Part shown: positions 41,371 through 50,060 of the stretch, piece after piece | How the letters are laid out: every line of letters starts with the position of its first letter | How positions within the stretch are numbered: position 1 is the stretch's first letter | NCBI GenBank assembly: GCA_947453935.1 | Contig: CANGJU010000004.1 | Location: 1 to 57,367 of the forward strand | Direction of reading: 5' to 3' | Length of the DNA stretch: 57,367 bases | Source: Bacteroidota bacterium | GTDB taxonomy: Bacteria > Bacteroidota > Bacteroidia > AKYH767-A > OLB10 | Notes under the pieces: model-generated | The model's database searches: none | Told to the model about the DNA's origin: nothing | The model's input: only the letters and a program-made list of their open reading frames with translations | Program-made: the position numbers and the translations under genes

Positions 41371-42201
41371 ATGAATAAAAGCTACACCATCGGGTTTTCA
41401 CCTTGTCCCAATGACACTTTTATTTTCGATGCAATGATTAACAATCGTTTGCCCGAAAATGAGACGTGGAATCCTCATTTGCTCGATGTAGAAGCCCTTA
41501 ACAAAAATGCGGCTGTTGGATTATACGATGTTACTAAAATGAGTTTTGCTGCCTTTGCTTTTGTATCGGATAAGTACCAGATACTAAATGCAGGTAGCGC
41601 CCTAGGTCGTGGGTGTGGACCATTAATCATAAGTAAGTCCCCTCTGAAATTGGAGGAGCTTACGGATAAAACGATTGCTATTCCTGGTGCGCGTACTACG
41701 GCTAATTTGCTGATGAGTATTTTCGTTCCGGAATGTAAAGCGAAAGTTGAAATGGTTTTTTCAGATATTGAAGAGGCTGTGCTTAACGGTCGTTGTGATG
41801 CTGGATTAATCATTCATGAAAATCGCTTTACCTACGAGCAAAAAGGACTTTTTAAAGTTGCTGATTTAGGAGAATTATGGGAGCAAAAAACGGGGTTACC
41901 AATTCCGTTAGGATGTATTGCCGTAAAGCGTAGTTTATCCGAAGAGGAAAAAAAACAAATTGATAGTTTGATTCGTCATTCAGTGGAGTTTGGCTTTCAA
42001 AATCCAACGGCAAGTAAGGAATATATTGCACATCACGCTCAGGAAATGGACCCTGCCGTTCAGCAGCAGCATATCGACTTATACGTGAATGATTTTTCGA
42101 TAACTTTGGGCGTTGATGGTAAAAATGCCATTCAGACGTTGTTTAATGAAGGAAAAAAATCAGGTTTGTTGCCTGATGTAGTTCAACCTATATTTGTATA
42201 G
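41371..42201 (+). CDS. mqnD: 1,4-dihydroxy-6-naphthoate synthase MqnD (futalosine pathway)
   Basis: This is a 276-residue periplasmic-binding-protein-like enzyme. The N-terminus MNKSYTIGFSPCPNDTFIFD is the hallmark MqnD start (SPCPNDTF). Further family features are VTKMSFAAFAF, GRGCGPLIIS, the TIAIPGARTTANLL loop and GLIIHENRFTYE, whose His is in the active-site position. MqnD converts cyclic dehypoxanthinyl futalosine to 1,4-dihydroxy-6-naphthoate in menaquinone synthesis. ATG 41371 was preferred over the in-frame GTG at 41362 because the latter overlaps the -7 element. The next gene (hldD) begins 3 bp after the stop, so mqnD, hldD and the GtrA gene are probably one transcript. Confidence 0.95.
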   Translation: MNKSYTIGFSPCPNDTFIFDAMINNRLPENETWNPHLLDVEALNKNAAVGLYDVTKMSFAAFAFVSDKYQILNAGSALGRGCGPLIISKSPLKLEELTDKTIAIPGARTTANLLMSIFVPECKAKVEMVFSDIEEAVLNGRCDAGLIIHENRFTYEQKGLFKVADLGELWEQKTGLPIPLGCIAVKRSLSEEEKKQIDSLIRHSVEFGFQNPTASKEYIAHHAQEMDPAVQQQHIDLYVNDFSITLGVDGKNAIQTLFNEGKKSGLLPDVVQPIFV

Positions 42202-42204
42202 ATT

Positions 42205-43170
42205 ATGATTGTAGTAACTGGTGCCGCAGGTTTTATCGGAAGTGTATTAGTCGGAAAATTAAATAGCATCGGAATGGAAAATATTCTGATGGTGGATGAT
42301 TTTTCCAACGAATTGAAAAAAGTAAACTGGTCAACTAAAAAGTATAGCGATAAAATGGATCGTGCTGTTTTTCTTGATTGGTTCAAAGCCCATGCATCGC
42401 AGGTTTCTTTTGTGTTTCATATTGGTGCCCGCACTGATACAACCGAGTTTAATAAAGAGATTTTTGATGATTTGAATGTAAACTACACAAAGTCTATCTG
42501 GAATACCTGCACGGAGAATAATATTCCGTTAGTGTACGCATCCTCTGCCGCGACTTATGGAGGTGGCGAGCAGGGTTATGCCGATAATCATGCTGCAATT
42601 TCTTCTTTACATCCACTAAATCCTTATGGATGGTCGAAGCAGGAATTTGATATTTGGGCACTGCAACAAACGAATACGCCTCCACAATGGCAAGGATTAA
42701 AATTCTTTAATGTCTATGGTCCGAATGAATATCATAAAGCACGTATGGCTTCTGTGATTTTTCATGCGTTTCATCAGATCAATAATACAGGTAAAGTAAA
42801 ACTGTTTCGCTCGCATCGCCCCGATTTTAAAGATGGCTGGCAGCTTCGCGATTTTATTTATGTGAAAGACCTCGTGAATGTTTGTGTGTTCTTGATGCAA
42901 AATAAAGTGCAATCAGGAATCTACAATTTAGGAACAGGGCAAGCACGTTCGTTTTATGATTTAGCAGATTCAACGTTTAAAGCGATGGATAAGCAAACAG
43001 AAATCGAGTACGTCGATATCCCTGCTGATATCCGAGATAAGTATCAATACTTCACCGAAGCAGATATGAGTAAATTAATTGCTCAAGGATATACAACACC
43101 ATTCACTTCGTTGGAAGAGGGTGTACGCGATTACGTTAGTAACTACCTTTCTAAGAATACCGTTTATTAA
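42205..43170 (+). CDS. hldD: ADP-L-glycero-D-manno-heptose 6-epimerase
   Basis: This 321-residue protein is an extended short-chain dehydrogenase. The nucleotide-binding Gly-rich loop GAAGFIGS is at residues 7-14, followed by HIGARTDTTEFN, SSAATYGGGEQGY and the catalytic YGWSK (Tyr and Lys). The C-terminal substrate domain has NVYGPNEYHKARMASV and RDFIYVKDLV, which are specific to the HldD/RfaD branch. The enzyme epimerises ADP-D-glycero- to ADP-L-glycero-D-manno-heptose, the precursor for the lipopolysaccharide inner core. It sits 3 bp after mqnD and overlaps the following GtrA gene by one base (TAATG). Confidence 0.95.
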   Translation: MIVVTGAAGFIGSVLVGKLNSIGMENILMVDDFSNELKKVNWSTKKYSDKMDRAVFLDWFKAHASQVSFVFHIGARTDTTEFNKEIFDDLNVNYTKSIWNTCTENNIPLVYASSAATYGGGEQGYADNHAAISSLHPLNPYGWSKQEFDIWALQQTNTPPQWQGLKFFNVYGPNEYHKARMASVIFHAFHQINNTGKVKLFRSHRPDFKDGWQLRDFIYVKDLVNVCVFLMQNKVQSGIYNLGTGQARSFYDLADSTFKAMDKQTEIEYVDIPADIRDKYQYFTEADMSKLIAQGYTTPFTSLEEGVRDYVSNYLSKNTVY

Positions 43171-43622
43171 TGGATAAGATTTTCGAGTTTCTTCAGTCGC
43201 GCGTATTTAAATATTTCATTGCAGCTGGTGTTGCAACTGTGGTCGATGTAGGATTGTATTACTTATGTTTTAACTATGCATTCGATAAGCAACCTGTAAC
43301 TTTATTCGGAAGTTTTGCTTTGAAAGCAACAACTATTTCCCTCGTGATTTCTTATTCTTGCGGATTAGTAACTAACTTTTCTATCTCGAAATATTTAGTA
43401 TTTACTGATTCGGAAATGAAAACTACCTCTGCATTTTCTCGTTTTGTATTGGTAGCATTGTTTGTTCTGATGCTAAACTATTTCTTTATGAATTTCCTGA
43501 TTCATCAATTGGAATGGTTCCCGACAATTGCGCGTGCAGTATCGGCACTTTCTATTGGAGTGCTTAGCTTCTTATTCCACAAATTTTTTACGTTTAAAGT
43601 TAGTAGCTTAAAAAAGTCATAA
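43170..43622 (+). CDS. GtrA-family membrane protein
   Basis: This 150-residue protein has four predicted membrane helices (around FKYFIAAGVATVVDVGLYYL, ATTISLVISYSCGLVTNFSI, FVLVALFVLMLNYFFMNFLI and AVSALSIGVLSFLFHKFFTF). The ending FHKFFTF and the motif TNFSISKYLVF are typical of GtrA. Members are thought to help flip or position undecaprenyl-linked sugars for cell-wall or O-antigen modification. The one-base overlap with hldD indicates coupling with heptose and lipopolysaccharide metabolism. The 3' end overlaps the convergent MerR gene by 6 bp. Confidence 0.9.
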   Translation: MDKIFEFLQSRVFKYFIAAGVATVVDVGLYYLCFNYAFDKQPVTLFGSFALKATTISLVISYSCGLVTNFSISKYLVFTDSEMKTTSAFSRFVLVALFVLMLNYFFMNFLIHQLEWFPTIARAVSALSIGVLSFLFHKFFTFKVSSLKKS

Positions 43623-43958
43623 CGATTCTTTCAGCTCTGTCAAAAAGCCCTTCATGCGTGTAAGGGTGTCTTTCAATTGCATCTGAATTTCGATATCGTT
43701 TTTGTTGCCAGCTAATTTTTTCTTGGCTCCTTCTAGCGTATAGCCTCTTTCTTTTACGAGGTGAAAAATAATCTTCAGATTTTTTAAGTCTTCAGGCGTA
43801 AACAAACGATTCCCTTTTTTATTCTTCTTCGGTTGAAGAATTTCAAATTCATTCTCCCAGAAACGAATCAGTGAAGTGTTCACTTTAAACATCTCTGCTA
43901 TCTCGCCGATGCTGTAATACAAGCGCTCAGGCTCTTTGTCGAAATCCATGATTGGCAT
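43617..43958 (-). CDS. MerR-family transcriptional regulator
   Basis: This 113-residue protein has a winged helix-turn-helix at residues about 14-82. YYSIGEIAEMFKVNTSLIRF starts the domain, WENEF follows, and PKKNKKGNRLFTPEDLKNLK forms the wing. A short coiled coil follows. There is no effector-binding domain and no Cys cluster, so it is of the minimal type common in Bacteroidota next to M23 peptidase genes. It lies 12 bp downstream of the M23 gene and is probably co-transcribed with it. The target is unknown. Confidence 0.92.
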   Translation of the reverse strand: MPIMDFDKEPERLYYSIGEIAEMFKVNTSLIRFWENEFEILQPKKNKKGNRLFTPEDLKNLKIIFHLVKERGYTLEGAKKKLAGNKNDIEIQMQLKDTLTRMKGFLTELKESL

Positions 43959-43970
43959 AAGGCAATAGTT

Positions 43971-44942
43971 TTAGTCGAATGATTGATTTTCCTGTGCTGC
44001 AAGAATTCGAATCTGTTCGTATTCCTGTGGCGTTAAGTCGTTATAAAAATAATTAATCGGATCTATTTTGTTTCCATCTTTAATCACTTCGTAATGGCAA
44101 TGCGGACCAGTAGATGATCCTGTGCTGCCAACATACCCAATTAAATCGCCGCGTTGCACTTTTTGTCCTGGACGTACCACAAACTTCGTCATATGTCCGT
44201 ATAAGGTCTGATAACCATATCCGTGATTAATTACCACATTGTTCCCATAGCCACGGCCGTTAAACTCTGTCTGACTCACCACACCATTTCCAGTCGAATA
44301 TATCGGTGTTCCTGTAGGCGCGGCAAAGTCGATACCTGTATGCATCTTAGCTGTTTTGTAGATAGGGTGGATTCGATACCCAAATCCTGAGGCAATATGC
44401 GACGAACCCTTCAATGAAACAGGCTGTATTCCCGGAATAGAAGCTAACATCTGCGATTTCTGCTTGGCTAATTTAAATACCTCATCAAACGATTTACTCT
44501 GAATATAAAGCTGTCTTGTAAGTTGGTCAATGCGTTGTGTGGTCTTAATTAATAGGTCAGAGTTATCAAACCCTTCCAAAAGCTTATAACGATTAATTCC
44601 GCCGGCACCCGCCTGACGTACTTCCGCTGGAATAGGTTCCGCCTCAAAAACCACTCGGTAAATTTGATCGTCGCTAACCTGTAAGTCCTTCAAAACAGAA
44701 TTAGCCAAATCAATACGTTGATTCAATAAATCATACTGATCTTGTAGCTGTGCAATCTCGCGTTTTAGCTGTTTTTCCTTCGGGGAATCAAGGAAATTGT
44801 AGGCAATCAAAAGGACAATTGTTCCAAATACCGAAGCCGTTGCAAGCCATCCCAAAACACGCCCTAAGCGCTTTTTAAAGCTCACAATAACCTTTTCGTA
44901 TTTCAACGATTCAGTATTGAAGTAATATTTTGCCTTCGGCAT
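43971..44942 (-). CDS. M23-family membrane-anchored metallopeptidase
   Basis: This is a 323-residue protein. A single N-terminal membrane helix lies at about 32-50 (WLATASVFGTIVLLIAYNFL) and a coiled coil at about 55-85. The C-terminal LytM/M23 domain has the complete zinc site: HTGIDFAAP (His and Asp), YGHMTKF and PHCHYEVIKDG (the HxH pair). Such enzymes cut peptidoglycan cross-links or, if catalytically silent, activate amidases; here the zinc ligands are all present. It heads a two-gene unit with the MerR regulator and is divergent from alaS. Confidence 0.93.
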   Translation of the reverse strand: MPKAKYYFNTESLKYEKVIVSFKKRLGRVLGWLATASVFGTIVLLIAYNFLDSPKEKQLKREIAQLQDQYDLLNQRIDLANSVLKDLQVSDDQIYRVVFEAEPIPAEVRQAGAGGINRYKLLEGFDNSDLLIKTTQRIDQLTRQLYIQSKSFDEVFKLAKQKSQMLASIPGIQPVSLKGSSHIASGFGYRIHPIYKTAKMHTGIDFAAPTGTPIYSTGNGVVSQTEFNGRGYGNNVVINHGYGYQTLYGHMTKFVVRPGQKVQRGDLIGYVGSTGSSTGPHCHYEVIKDGNKIDPINYFYNDLTPQEYEQIRILAAQENQSFD

Positions 44943-44962
44943 TGGTTATATTTTTAAATTTG
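44929..44962 (+). promoter_or_regulatory. Promoter of alaS
   Basis: TTTG at 44929-44932 and TAAATTTG at 44955-44962 are 22 bp apart and match the Bacteroidota promoter. The predicted leader is about 47 bases. The -33 box lies inside the 5' end of the divergent M23 gene. Confidence 0.65.
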
Positions 44963-44972
44963 CCTGTTATTA

Positions 44973-44980
44973 CAAAAATA
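44973..44980 (-). promoter_or_regulatory. -7 promoter element for the M23-MerR operon
   Basis: Minus-strand TATTTTTG (44980-44973) matches TAnnTTTG, about 30 bases before the ATG at 44942. A TTG at 45007-45005 is a possible -33 box at a slightly long spacing of 24 bp. It faces away from the alaS promoter. Confidence 0.55.
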
Positions 44981-45013
44981 GAATAAATTAATTAGTAAAC
45001 GAAACAAGGCATT

Positions 45014-47617
45014 ATGCAAACAGCTGCTCAAATCAGACAAGGGTTTTTAGATTATTTTAAATCGAAAGGTCATACCATTGTCGCATCAGCACCCATTGTA
45101 GTGAAGAACGATCCAACCCTGATGTTTACCAACGCAGGAATGAATCAATTTAAAGATATTATCCTGGGTAATGTAACCCCATTCGCAACGCGTGTAGCCA
45201 ATACGCAAAAATGTCTGCGTGTATCTGGGAAGCACAATGATCTAGAGGAAGTAGGAGTAGATACCTACCATCATACCATGTTCGAAATGCTAGGCAACTG
45301 GTCGTTTGGCGATTATTTTAAAGAAGAAGCTATCGAGTGGGCGTGGGACCTTTTAGTGAATGTTTACAAGCTTCCGAAAGACCGTTTATACGTAACCGTT
45401 TTCGAGGGTGATGCAAAAGAAAATTTAGCTTTTGATAAGGAAGCCTACGATTTCTGGAAGAAATGGATTGATGAAGACCGTATCCTTCGCGGAAATAAAA
45501 AAGATAATTTCTGGGAGATGGGGGAGCAAGGACCCTGCGGACCATGTTCTGAAATTCATATCGATTTACGCTCTGACGAAGCGCGTAAGCAAATCGATGG
45601 AAAAGACTTAGTCAATACTTCCGATCCGCAAGTGATTGAAATCTGGAATAACGTATTCATGGAGTTTAACCGCAAAGCGGATGGCTCTCTTGAACCACTT
45701 CCAGCAAAGCATGTCGATACCGGAATGGGCTTCGAACGTTTGTGTATGGCCATGCAAATGAAAATATCTAACTATGATACGGATGTATTTACGCCAACTA
45801 TTAATTTCATTGAAGTAGCATCAGGCATTAAGTACGGAACTTCTGAAAAGACAGATATCGCAATGCGAGTATTGTCAGATCATATTCGTGCGATTTCTTT
45901 TGCTATCGCAGATGGACAATTACCTTCCAACAACAAAGCAGGGTATGTGATTCGTCGTATTTTACGTCGTGCAGTGCGTTATGCATTTACCTTCTTGAAT
46001 TTAAAAGAAGCATTTTTATATAAGCTGGTCGATATTATCGCAACGCAATTTGCGCATGTATTCCCTGAGTTAGATGCACAGCGCGATTTTGTAGCGCGTG
46101 TGATTAACGAAGAAGAACTTTCTTTCTTGCGTACGTTAGATACAGGGATTAAAAAGTTTGAAGCCTATGAAGGAAATACCATTGCTGGCGATTTCGCTTT
46201 TGAGTTGTATGATACCTTCGGTTTCCCTATCGACTTAACCCAACTAATGGCGCGTGAGAATGGAAAAGTGGTAGATATGGAAGGGTTTGATCGTTGCATG
46301 CAAGAGCAAAAAAATCGTTCGCGTAAAGCAACTGCAATGACTACCGACGACTGGACGCAGGTGAGTGAAGATGATAGCGTAGAGTTTGTTGGATACGATG
46401 AAACAACCAGCGCTTGTGAAATCGTAAAGTATCGTAAAATCAAAAAGGGAAATAAAGAGCAATATCAAATCGTATTAAGTCGTACACCTTTTTACGCAGA
46501 GAGCGGCGGACAAGTCGGTGATACGGGAACGTTAGAAGCTGATGGCGATAAAATATTTATTACCGACACGCAAAAAGAAAACAATCTGATTGTTCATTAC
46601 GCTGATGCCTTACCGAAAAATGTAGAAGCAACCTTCACAGCAATCATTAATACAAATCGTCGTTCATCGATTACTAAAAATCACAGTGCAACGCATTTAA
46701 TTCATTCGGCATTAAAGCAGGTGTTAGGTACGCATGTAGCGCAGAAGGGTTCATTGGTAAATGAGCAACAAACACGTTTCGACTTCTCGCATTTTTCAAA
46801 AGTAACCGACGAAGAAATTTTACAGATTGAAAAAATCGTGAATCAAAAGGTGCGCGAAAACATCCTATTGAACGAGCAACGAAATGTACCTATTCAAAAA
46901 GCCATCGATGCTGGTGCAACCGCATTGTTTGGAGAGAAGTATGGCGACTTTGTTCGTGTTATCACATTTGACCCTGCATACTCTGTCGAGCTTTGTGGAG
47001 GAACACACGTTGCTGCAACAGGTGAAATAGGAATGGTGAAGTTAGTTGTAGAAAGTGCAGTCGCTGCAGGCGTTCGACGTATAGAAGCAATCACTGGTGA
47101 AGGTGCTGAGAATTATTTCAAAGAGCAGTCGCAGGTAATGACGCAGATAAAATCACTCTTAAATAATCCGAAGGATGTTGTGAAAGGTGTTGAATCGTTG
47201 ATTGAAGAAACGAATGCGTTGAAGAAGCAAGTCGAACAATTTGTTCACGAGAAAGCGCAGGGCATCAAGAAAGAATTGTTAGGTAAAGTAGAAAGCATTA
47301 ACGGTGTGAACTGCATAATTGCAACAGTTAATTTACCAGCTGAAGCAATTAAAAATATTTCTTTCGAGCTAAAAAATCAGATTGATAATTTATATTGTTT
47401 ATTGGCTTCTGATGTGGATGGCAAACCGATGATCTCTTTAATCATTGCAGAGAATTTAGTTGCAGAAAAATCATTGAACGCAACGGCTATCATTCGTGAA
47501 TTAGCGAAAGACATACAAGGCGGCGGTGGAGGACAACCTTTCTACGCAACTGCGGGAGGAAAGAATGTGGATGGAATTAAAGTGGTGTTAGAGAAAGCGA
47601 GTGGGTATGTGAAGTAG
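45014..47617 (+). CDS. alaS: Alanyl-tRNA synthetase
   Basis: At 867 residues this is a full-length AlaRS. The class II catalytic core is present from RQGFLDYFKSKGHTIVASAP, with LMFTNAGMNQFKD (motif 1 region) and GPCGPCSEIH. The editing domain has SGGQVGDTG, the zinc-site HSATHLIHSAL (HxxxH) and CGGTHVAATGEIG (Cys and His). The C-terminal C-Ala domain ends with IQGGGGGQPFYATAGGKN. The enzyme charges tRNA-Ala and clears mischarged Ser and Gly. Confidence 0.98.
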   Translation: MQTAAQIRQGFLDYFKSKGHTIVASAPIVVKNDPTLMFTNAGMNQFKDIILGNVTPFATRVANTQKCLRVSGKHNDLEEVGVDTYHHTMFEMLGNWSFGDYFKEEAIEWAWDLLVNVYKLPKDRLYVTVFEGDAKENLAFDKEAYDFWKKWIDEDRILRGNKKDNFWEMGEQGPCGPCSEIHIDLRSDEARKQIDGKDLVNTSDPQVIEIWNNVFMEFNRKADGSLEPLPAKHVDTGMGFERLCMAMQMKISNYDTDVFTPTINFIEVASGIKYGTSEKTDIAMRVLSDHIRAISFAIADGQLPSNNKAGYVIRRILRRAVRYAFTFLNLKEAFLYKLVDIIATQFAHVFPELDAQRDFVARVINEEELSFLRTLDTGIKKFEAYEGNTIAGDFAFELYDTFGFPIDLTQLMARENGKVVDMEGFDRCMQEQKNRSRKATAMTTDDWTQVSEDDSVEFVGYDETTSACEIVKYRKIKKGNKEQYQIVLSRTPFYAESGGQVGDTGTLEADGDKIFITDTQKENNLIVHYADALPKNVEATFTAIINTNRRSSITKNHSATHLIHSALKQVLGTHVAQKGSLVNEQQTRFDFSHFSKVTDEEILQIEKIVNQKVRENILLNEQRNVPIQKAIDAGATALFGEKYGDFVRVITFDPAYSVELCGGTHVAATGEIGMVKLVVESAVAAGVRRIEAITGEGAENYFKEQSQVMTQIKSLLNNPKDVVKGVESLIEETNALKKQVEQFVHEKAQGIKKELLGKVESINGVNCIIATVNLPAEAIKNISFELKNQIDNLYCLLASDVDGKPMISLIIAENLVAEKSLNATAIIRELAKDIQGGGGGQPFYATAGGKNVDGIKVVLEKASGYVK

Positions 47618-47658
47618 TAGAGTTTTTATTATTGTTTGATAAAGTAGTAATCCTTCTT

Positions 47659-47916
47659 ATGATGAAAAAAATAAAGTTGATTTTTGTTTTATTCATGTTT
47701 ATCTTTATTTCATGCAGTAAGCAGAACTTTATATATACAATCAATTACAGCACTACTATAGAGGATTACACTAGTGTTACGTTGGAATCAATCACTCTGT
47801 CCCAAAAGGATAGTTTAAAAGCTATCAATAAATTCAAGAAATCTAAAAATTATAAATTGTATGCACCACAATCCGATTCCGTTTGGATGGACTTATGGAT
47901 TCCGGATAAACAATAG
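47659..47916 (+). CDS. Small lipoprotein, unknown function
   Basis: From ATG 47659 the protein has 85 residues. A Lys-rich start and hydrophobic stretch (MMKKIKLIFVLFMFIFISC) end at a lipobox-type Cys, so it is probably a lipoprotein. The mature part (SKQNFIYTINYSTTIEDYTS) has no recognisable domain. A longer frame from TTG 47632 would add nine residues in front of the signal and is less likely. It lies 41 bp after alaS and may be transcribed by readthrough. Confidence 0.55.
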   Translation: MMKKIKLIFVLFMFIFISCSKQNFIYTINYSTTIEDYTSVTLESITLSQKDSLKAINKFKKSKNYKLYAPQSDSVWMDLWIPDKQ

Positions 47917-48107
47917 ACAATAATCTAAAGCCGGAGCATTCTTTTGAACGTAATTTGTTCTAATTAAAAATCATACTTAAATGAATAATAAAACATTTAA
48001 AGGAAATTGTAAATGCTTTAGTAAACATTAATAACAGTATATTTTCATATAAATAAATGGCAGCCTAAAATACTATTGTAGTCAATATCAAATATTCATT
48101 GATTTAT

Positions 48108-48136
48108 AATCCCTAGAGTCATCTTGGGATTTTTTG
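48108..48136 (+). terminator. Weak terminator-like hairpin
   Basis: AATCCC (48108-48113) and GGGATT (48126-48131) pair across TAGAGTCATCTT (inner GA/TC may extend the stem), followed by TTTT. It lies about 190 bp after the small lipoprotein gene. Confidence 0.5.
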
Positions 48137-48159
48137 TTTGAATGATATGCTTGATATCA

Positions 48160-48175
48160 TTAAACGTTTGTAAAT
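48160..48175 (+). repeat. 16-bp motif, first of three exact copies
   Basis: TTAAACGTTTGTAAAT occurs here and at 50064-50079 and 52949-52964. It is followed here by a looser match to the AT-rich half of the longer repeat (TAATAACGGAGTATAAATTAT), so this may be a decayed member. Confidence 0.75.
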
Positions 48176-48314
48176 GAATATAAGCGTTTAATAACGGAGT
48201 ATAAATTATAAATTTCAATTATGTTTTATTCCTTAGGTTTTCTCGGTATAAAGCGGTGGGTGGTGGCCATCCTTGATTTTATAAGATTTAATTAGAATAG
48301 TTAAATAGTTTTTA

Positions 48315-48322
48315 TATATTTG
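48315..48322 (+). promoter_or_regulatory. -7 promoter element for the G-tract cargo gene
   Basis: TATATTTG matches TAnnTTTG and would give a leader of about 48 bases to the ATG at 48375. No good -33 box at the usual distance. Confidence 0.5.
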
Positions 48323-48374
48323 ATGGCAAGTAACTAAGAATCGCATAACTAGAAAGTTATTATCCTTAAATAAT

Positions 48375-49925
48375 ATGATTAAAAATAAATTTTGGATGTT
48401 GTCTTTATTGAGCATTATTAGTTTTGCTAGTAATGCCCAATTCACCGACCGATTCTGGGCATTTGGCGATAGTGCGGCAATAAATTTCAAAAATTTAAAT
48501 AATCCTGTTCCTGACTCAAGCATTTTACGTGTAAGAGGAACTTGTTTTAGTATTTGCGATAGCTTAGGCGATTTGATATTTTATGGTGGTTCGCCAAACC
48601 AAACTATTTTTCGTCCACCAGGTCCGCCGTACACATACGATATGGGTTTTATAATAAATAAAAATCATAATATTATAACAAATGGCGATAGTTTAAAAGG
48701 AATAGAATTGTATAATGAAATGACCATTGTTCCAAACCCTGCTAATATTAATCAATTTTATATATTTACTGCCGGCGTTACACCAGCTAACCAAGGGCTT
48801 TATTATAGCTTGCTCGATATGAGTTTAAATAATGGCGCCGGTTATGTTTTGCAGAAAAATGTGCAACTGCAAACTTTTCAAACAGCTGACTGTGTTACAG
48901 CAATTAAGCATGGCAATGGTAGAGATTGGTGGATTATCATTCGTGAATGGAGCTATACGCAATCATTAAATTCTTATTATTTGTATTTAATATCCCCGAG
49001 TGGCATTACTCTTTCAAGTCATCAGAATATTGGTACCTCCTATATTGGGGGGGGGGGGCAAAAAATTGAATTTACTAGTACAGGTGACAGATTTTATGAG
49101 AGTATTAATGGTGGATTGATAGAACGATTTGATTTTGATCGATGTACTGGCGTTATATCTAAGGATACAATTTTAGCCCCCATGGCCTCAACTGTGAGCA
49201 GATCATATTATAGTCTAGCATTATCGCCTGATGATTCAAAACTGTATGCTACTACCGCTTGTACTGCTAATAAATCGTATTTTGTCCAATATGATTTAAA
49301 TGCAAGTAATTTTTTGGCGAGCGCAGATACATTGTTAATGTTGCGGGCAAGTAATCTTAATTCTCAAGAGATTGGGGCAGTGCAACCTGGGCCCGATGGT
49401 AAAATATATTTAACTGCTGAAGGCAACTCTTTAGATTGTGGATTTGATTATTTGTATTGTGACACTACTTGGAACTTGGTTAATTCAAATCTCTCAGTTG
49501 TAAATAACCCCAATGGCCTTGGGGCAGCATGTAATTTTCAGCCTTTTAGTTTTTATTTAGGAGGTCATCGCGCTTATGCAGGATTACCCAATAACCCTAA
49601 TTACGAACTAGGTCCCTTACGAGGCAGCACATGTGATACTTTAACCGTAGGTATTACCGAAGCAGTAGGCTACAAAAACAACATAACCGTTTATTACGAT
49701 GAAAACTGGCAAACGGCTTTTGTAAATGCAAAAGGTTTAAGAGGTAAAAAATTTGCATTTGAATTATATAATATTAACGGGCAATTAATTCAACAGCAGC
49801 AAGGTTTTTTGGATTCTGAGTATTATACCAATAACTTGAGCATGGTAGATGTAGCAGATGGATTATACATTGTTAGATTGAAAACCGATAAAGAAGTACT
49901 AACATCGAAATTTATTAAACGCTAA
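48375..49925 (+). CDS. T9SS cargo protein, beta-propeller-like, with in-frame G12 tract
   Basis: This 516-residue protein has a signal peptide (residues 1-21, ends SNA before QFTDRFW). The body has repeated short strands with Asp/Gly turns (FGDSAAINF, YSLALSPDDSKLYATTAC, VQPGPDGKIYLTAEG) suggesting a WD40/beta-propeller-like fold. The last 80 residues are a T9SS type A sorting domain (FELYNINGQLIQQQQG, LSMVDVADGLYIVRLKTDKE, TSKFIKR). It should be exported and attached to or released from the surface. Codons 225-228 are four consecutive GGG codons forming a 12-G run at 49047-49058, where other Gly codons in the gene are mostly GGT, GGA or GGC. Function of the propeller part is unknown. Confidence 0.85.
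   Translation: MIKNKFWMLSLLSIISFASNAQFTDRFWAFGDSAAINFKNLNNPVPDSSILRVRGTCFSICDSLGDLIFYGGSPNQTIFRPPGPPYTYDMGFIINKNHNIITNGDSLKGIELYNEMTIVPNPANINQFYIFTAGVTPANQGLYYSLLDMSLNNGAGYVLQKNVQLQTFQTADCVTAIKHGNGRDWWIIIREWSYTQSLNSYYLYLISPSGITLSSHQNIGTSYIGGGGQKIEFTSTGDRFYESINGGLIERFDFDRCTGVISKDTILAPMASTVSRSYYSLALSPDDSKLYATTACTANKSYFVQYDLNASNFLASADTLLMLRASNLNSQEIGAVQPGPDGKIYLTAEGNSLDCGFDYLYCDTTWNLVNSNLSVVNNPNGLGAACNFQPFSFYLGGHRAYAGLPNNPNYELGPLRGSTCDTLTVGITEAVGYKNNITVYYDENWQTAFVNAKGLRGKKFAFELYNINGQLIQQQQGFLDSEYYTNNLSMVDVADGLYIVRLKTDKEVLTSKFIKR
49047..49058 (+). repeat. G12 homopolymer inside a coding region
   Basis: Twelve consecutive G encode four Gly in the sequence SYIGGGGQKIEF. One extra G gives GCA AAA AAT TGA, so translation stops four codons on. 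One G fewer leads to a TGA at 49117-49119. The run is at a codon boundary and the full frame is open only at 12 G (or 9 or 15). Confidence 0.95.
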
Positions 49926-50060
49926 TTAAGTATAAAGTTAGTTGCTATGTGCTTTTTTCATAGCATTAAAATTGATGCTGTTTGGTAGTGATTAGTTTGC
50001 TTTCATTTTCTATTTAGTCTTTACCATTGTAGCATTTTATTTCCATCTAAATCAATAAGT

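Larger units (their letters stand above)
47917..48374. other. Intergenic region with hairpin and repeat motif
   Basis: The 458-bp AT-rich gap has no supported gene. It contains a terminator-like hairpin at 48108-48136, the 16-bp motif TTAAACGTTTGTAAAT at 48160-48175 that also occurs in the next two large gaps, and a -7 element at 48315-48322 for the following gene. Confidence 0.6.

Noticed and set aside
47632..47658. TTG start giving nine extra residues on the small lipoprotein
   Set aside because: ATG 47659 gives a proper lipoprotein signal; the TTG form adds residues before it.
48375..49925. Pseudogene caused by the G12 run
   Set aside because: The frame is fully open at 12 G through to a complete T9SS sorting domain, so the copy as sequenced is intact.
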